Source: Candidatus Gastranaerophilales bacterium
GTDB lineage: Bacteria > Cyanobacteriota > Vampirovibrionia > Gastranaerophilales > Gastranaerophilaceae
Direction: 5' to 3'
Assembly: GCA_023662705.1 (NCBI GenBank)
Contig: JAMPIM010000038.1
Coordinates: 1-15,488, forward strand
Length of the DNA stretch: 15,488 bases
Of the stretch, positions 13,261 to 15,488 are shown in pieces. Both the position numbers and the translations under genes were made by a program. Position 1 is the first letter of the stretch, and each line of letters begins with the position of its first letter. The notes beneath the pieces are model-generated. The model worked only from the letters and a program-made list of their open reading frames with translations. It did not search any database and was not told the DNA's origin.

Positions 13261-13335
13261 AAAAAATGTAGGAACAAAATAAACTCCTTATAAAAGGTAA
13301 TAGTATTATGGCATAGATTTTTGGGGATTTCAATA

Positions 13336-13341
13336 TATAAT
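13336..13341 (+). promoter_or_regulatory. -10-like TATAAT directly before rqcH
   Basis: A perfect TATAAT lies 6 nt before the ATG at 13348, which would place the transcription start at about the A of the ATG. AGGG is only 2 nt from the ATG, too close for a normal ribosome binding site. No good -35 is seen. Confidence 0.35.
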
Positions 13342-13347
13342 AGGGTT

Positions 13348-14856
13348 ATGATTAATATTGATTTTTTGACACTCAGGGCGTTTTTTATTGAGAATATAGA
13401 TTTCTTTATCGGGGCGAGGTTACAGAAGATACAGCAGCCGACGAGGAGAGAATTTGTATTGTCATTGAGGAACAATGCTGAGAGTCGAAAGTTTTATATT
13501 AATATTAATCCGCAAATCTACCATGTAGCGTTTATGGAGAATGACAGACGCCCGATTGAGTTCCCGAAACATCCGCCGATGTTTTGTATGCTTTTAAGAA
13601 AATATTTGGAAGGATGCAGGATTTCGGATGCTCTTGTTGTTGAGAATGAGAGGATTTTGGAGTTCCATTTTGAGACTTATGATGAGTTGTCGGAAAAGCG
13701 TTCGCTTTGTTTGTGTATTGAACTTATGGGCAAACATTCCAATGTAATTTTGTATGATAGAGAAAGCTCGGTTATTATCGGCTGTGCTCATAATGTCGGC
13801 GCGGAGAAAAGCAGATATCGAGAATTGCAGGGAGGTTTGAAATATATTTATCCGCCTAAGAATACGGGTTTGTCGAATGAATTAAAAGAACAGTTCAAGA
13901 ATTTATCTCAGGAAAAAATTGATGAGTATTTGAACTCAGAAAGTTTCAGACCTGCGATTTCGGGTAATAGATATACTTTATTTGAGGAACTTTTAGAAAA
14001 TTCTGTTCCGCAAAAATCGGTTAACGCTATGCTTGATGAATATTATTCAAACCATCAGGAACAAATGGCTCTTAAATCAGAAAAAGACAAATTAATAGCT
14101 GTTGTTTCTACAAAACTCAAGAAAGTTAATTCTTCGATTGATAAGATTTCCACTCTTTTAAAAAAACGCGATAACACTGATAAATACAAGCTATATGGCG
14201 AACTGTTGACTGCAAATCTTTATCAAAAAAAAGATTATCAGGATAAAATTGAGGTTTTTGATTATATCCATGGAGAAAATATTATTATTGAATTGGATAA
14301 TACAAAAACACTGAATGAAAATGCACAAAGGTATTTTAAACTTTATACAAAATCTAAAACAACAAAGGAAAAATCGACAGAGATTTTGGACGGTTTAACT
14401 ATTGAAAAAGAGTATTTGGAAAATATTATTTACAGCATAAATTCTGCCGAGAAATTAAATGACCTTGCAGAAATCAAATCTGAACTGGGAATTGAAGAAA
14501 AAACCAATAAAAAAGAAACTCCTTCTATTATGAAACTTGATATCAAAGGATTTGAAGTTTACATCGGAAGAAATAATAAACAGAATGATTATATTATCTC
14601 AAAGCTCTCTAAAGATGAGGATTACTGGTTTCACACAAGACTTTGTGCAGGTTCGCATGTTTTATTGAAAGTAAGAGAAAAAGAACCTGATGAAGAGGTT
14701 TTGTTTGAGTGCTGTAAGCTTGCAAGAGAGTATTCATCCGCAAACCAACCATCAAAGGTTGGGGTGGTTTTTACTAAACGTAAGTTTATTAAAAAACCAC
14801 CCGCTGCACCTTTAGGTTATGTTATTTACAGAAACGAGAAAGAAGTTCTTGTTTAA
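13348..14856 (+). CDS. rqcH: RqcH/Rqc2 (NFACT) ribosome quality control protein
   Basis: Binds stalled 50S-peptidyl-tRNA complexes and recruits tRNA-Ala to add alanine tails that mark the chain for degradation; older names are FbpA/fibronectin-binding protein. Order of parts in this 502-residue protein: NFACT-N domain (1-~190; RLQKIQQPTRREFVLSLR, FPKHPPMFCMLLRKYLEG, ELMGKHSNVILYD), a helical/coiled-coil middle (~230-390, Lys/Glu-rich), and NFACT-R (~405-500; GFEVYIGRNNKQNDYI, YWFHTRLCAGSHVLLK, KKPPAAPLGYV). It is shorter than the ~570 residues usual in Firmicutes. The start at 13348 (MINIDFLTL) aligns with the family; the frame extends to a TTG at 13321 without homology. The 'DR' pair needed for tailing appears as E101-R102. 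Its stop overlaps that of typA by 4 nt, convergently. Confidence 0.9.
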   Translation: MINIDFLTLRAFFIENIDFFIGARLQKIQQPTRREFVLSLRNNAESRKFYININPQIYHVAFMENDRRPIEFPKHPPMFCMLLRKYLEGCRISDALVVENERILEFHFETYDELSEKRSLCLCIELMGKHSNVILYDRESSVIIGCAHNVGAEKSRYRELQGGLKYIYPPKNTGLSNELKEQFKNLSQEKIDEYLNSESFRPAISGNRYTLFEELLENSVPQKSVNAMLDEYYSNHQEQMALKSEKDKLIAVVSTKLKKVNSSIDKISTLLKKRDNTDKYKLYGELLTANLYQKKDYQDKIEVFDYIHGENIIIELDNTKTLNENAQRYFKLYTKSKTTKEKSTEILDGLTIEKEYLENIIYSINSAEKLNDLAEIKSELGIEEKTNKKETPSIMKLDIKGFEVYIGRNNKQNDYIISKLSKDEDYWFHTRLCAGSHVLLKVREKEPDEEVLFECCKLAREYSSANQPSKVGVVFTKRKFIKKPPAAPLGYVIYRNEKEVLV

Positions 14857-15488
14857 ATACTTTTGAATTTAACCAAATCCTGTTTACGCATTCTTACGTT
14901 TTCAGGAGTAACTTCAACCAGCTCGTCTTCTGCTATGTATTCAAGACAATCTTCAAGAGTCAATTCTTTGTGTGCTTGAAGAGTTACCATAACATCAGCT
15001 GTTGCACTTCTCATGTTGGTAAGTTTCTTTGTTTTACAGATATTAACAACAATATCTTGAGGTCTGTTGCCTTCACCGATAATCATTCCTCTGTAAACCT
15101 TTGTTTTAGGAGTTACAAAGAACACACCGCGGTCTTCAAACTGAGCCAAAGCGTAAGGAATAGCTTCACCCTGTTCGTGAGCAAGGATTGAACCGCTTCT
15201 TTGTTTAGGAATATCACCTGCGTATGGTTTGTATTCATCAAATGTATGGTACATAATACCTTCACCGCGTGTCATACGGATAAATTCGGAACGGAAACCA
15301 ATTAGACCTCTTGCAGGGATTGAGAATTTCATATTTGTTCTGCCGTTAGCATTGCTCATTTCCTGCATAGAAGCTTTTCTGCCTGAAAGACGGTCAATAC
15401 AAGAACCTGCATATTCTTCAGGAACATCAATAAGAAGGTTTTCAAACGGTTCTTGGAGATTTTCGCCTTCGCCTTTGAAAATAACTTC
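14853..15488 (-). CDS. typA: TypA/BipA ribosome-binding GTPase, C-terminal part
   Basis: The frame is open through base 15488, so this is the last 211 codons of a longer gene whose GTPase domain lies outside the window; the ATG at 15368 is internal. The visible part holds the EF-G-like domain V and the TypA-specific C-terminal domain: EPFENLLIDVPEEYAG, SIPARGLIGFRSEFIRMTRG, EGIMYHTFDEYKPYAGDIP, ALAQFEDRGVFFVTPKTKVY, MIIGEGNRPQDIVVNICKTK, KLTNMRSA and EDELVEVTPENVRMRK. TypA acts on ribosomes in subunit assembly and stress or cold adaptation. Its TAA overlaps the rqcH stop in a convergent arrangement, leaving no room for a separate terminator. Confidence 0.93.
   Translation of the reverse strand, partial: EVIFKGEGENLQEPFENLLIDVPEEYAGSCIDRLSGRKASMQEMSNANGRTNMKFSIPARGLIGFRSEFIRMTRGEGIMYHTFDEYKPYAGDIPKQRSGSILAHEQGEAIPYALAQFEDRGVFFVTPKTKVYRGMIIGEGNRPQDIVVNICKTKKLTNMRSATADVMVTLQAHKELTLEDCLEYIAEDELVEVTPENVRMRKQDLVKFKSI

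Noticed and set aside
13030..13262. A tRNA, tmRNA or T-box leader, suggested by GGTTCGA and AGCTCAGTGG-like words on the minus strand
   Set aside because: The D-arm and T-arm do not fold, no CCA-ended acceptor stem or anticodon arm forms, and the T-box core sequence is absent.
14853..15368. A complete 171-residue gene starting at 15368
   Set aside because: The frame continues upstream to the window edge with clear TypA sequence (EPFENLLIDVPEEYAG), so the ATG is internal.

Overview
The window is a low-GC, gene-dense stretch of bacterial chromosome. A GT9 (heptosyltransferase-type) glycosyltransferase, a type IV prepilin-like surface protein and a signal-peptide-bearing exported protein point to a Gram-negative-type envelope. 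The mix of YggT, RqcH/NFACT, TypA, TPR-rich proteins and a prepilin with YadA-like head repeats would fit a non-photosynthetic relative of cyanobacteria (Vampirovibrionia/'Melainabacteria', Gastranaerophilales type). That placement is inference from gene style, not from a marker gene. No rRNA, tRNA, CRISPR array, transposase or phage gene was found.

Layout. 1-480 (minus): the N-terminus of a probable TsaE and an XRE-type regulator. 558-1550 (plus): a family 2 glycosyltransferase with a good sigma-70-type promoter. 1552-4826 (minus): an exported calcineurin-like protein that has lost most metal ligands, a membrane-anchored TPR protein, and a GAF-GGDEF diguanylate cyclase whose start codon abuts the TPR stop. 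4898-8501 (plus): an apparent operon of methylthioadenosine phosphorylase, YggT, a TPR protein with a glycosyltransferase-B-like C-terminal half, and a GT9 glycosyltransferase, ending in an intrinsic terminator. 8502-8721: a structured intergenic region with a 29-bp inverted repeat, an operator-like dyad, an extended -10 promoter and a leader that can pair with the ribosome binding site. 8722-10275 (plus): a 517-residue protein with a prepilin N-terminus, about 16 YadA-like head repeats and a C-terminal coiled coil. 10491-12989 (minus): a DHA2-family drug exporter and a divergent prephenate dehydratase. 13348-14856 (plus): RqcH. 14853-15488 (minus): the C-terminal part of TypA/BipA.

Two signals stand out. 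First, the prepilin/YadA-head fusion has no outer-membrane anchor barrel, which suggests a head-repeat adhesin carried by type IV pilus or type II secretion machinery. Second, the intergenic regions beside the exporter and pheA carry two diverged copies of a roughly 110-nt element (plus strand 10373-10483, minus strand 13144-13038). They share flanking sequence and spacing. Their 7-bp stem sits at nearly the same offset but has different bases on both sides, which looks like compensatory change, and each copy also has a loop-to-downstream pairing (pseudoknot). A shorter related module recurs at 10343-10372 and 12084-12108. This is either a repeat family with a folded transcript or an undescribed small structured RNA.

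Other points are several conserved-family proteins with altered catalytic residues (metallophosphoesterase, prephenate dehydratase, RqcH), and at least four genes with no Shine-Dalgarno sequence but a -10-like hexamer 6-8 nt before the ATG, which suggests leaderless transcripts.
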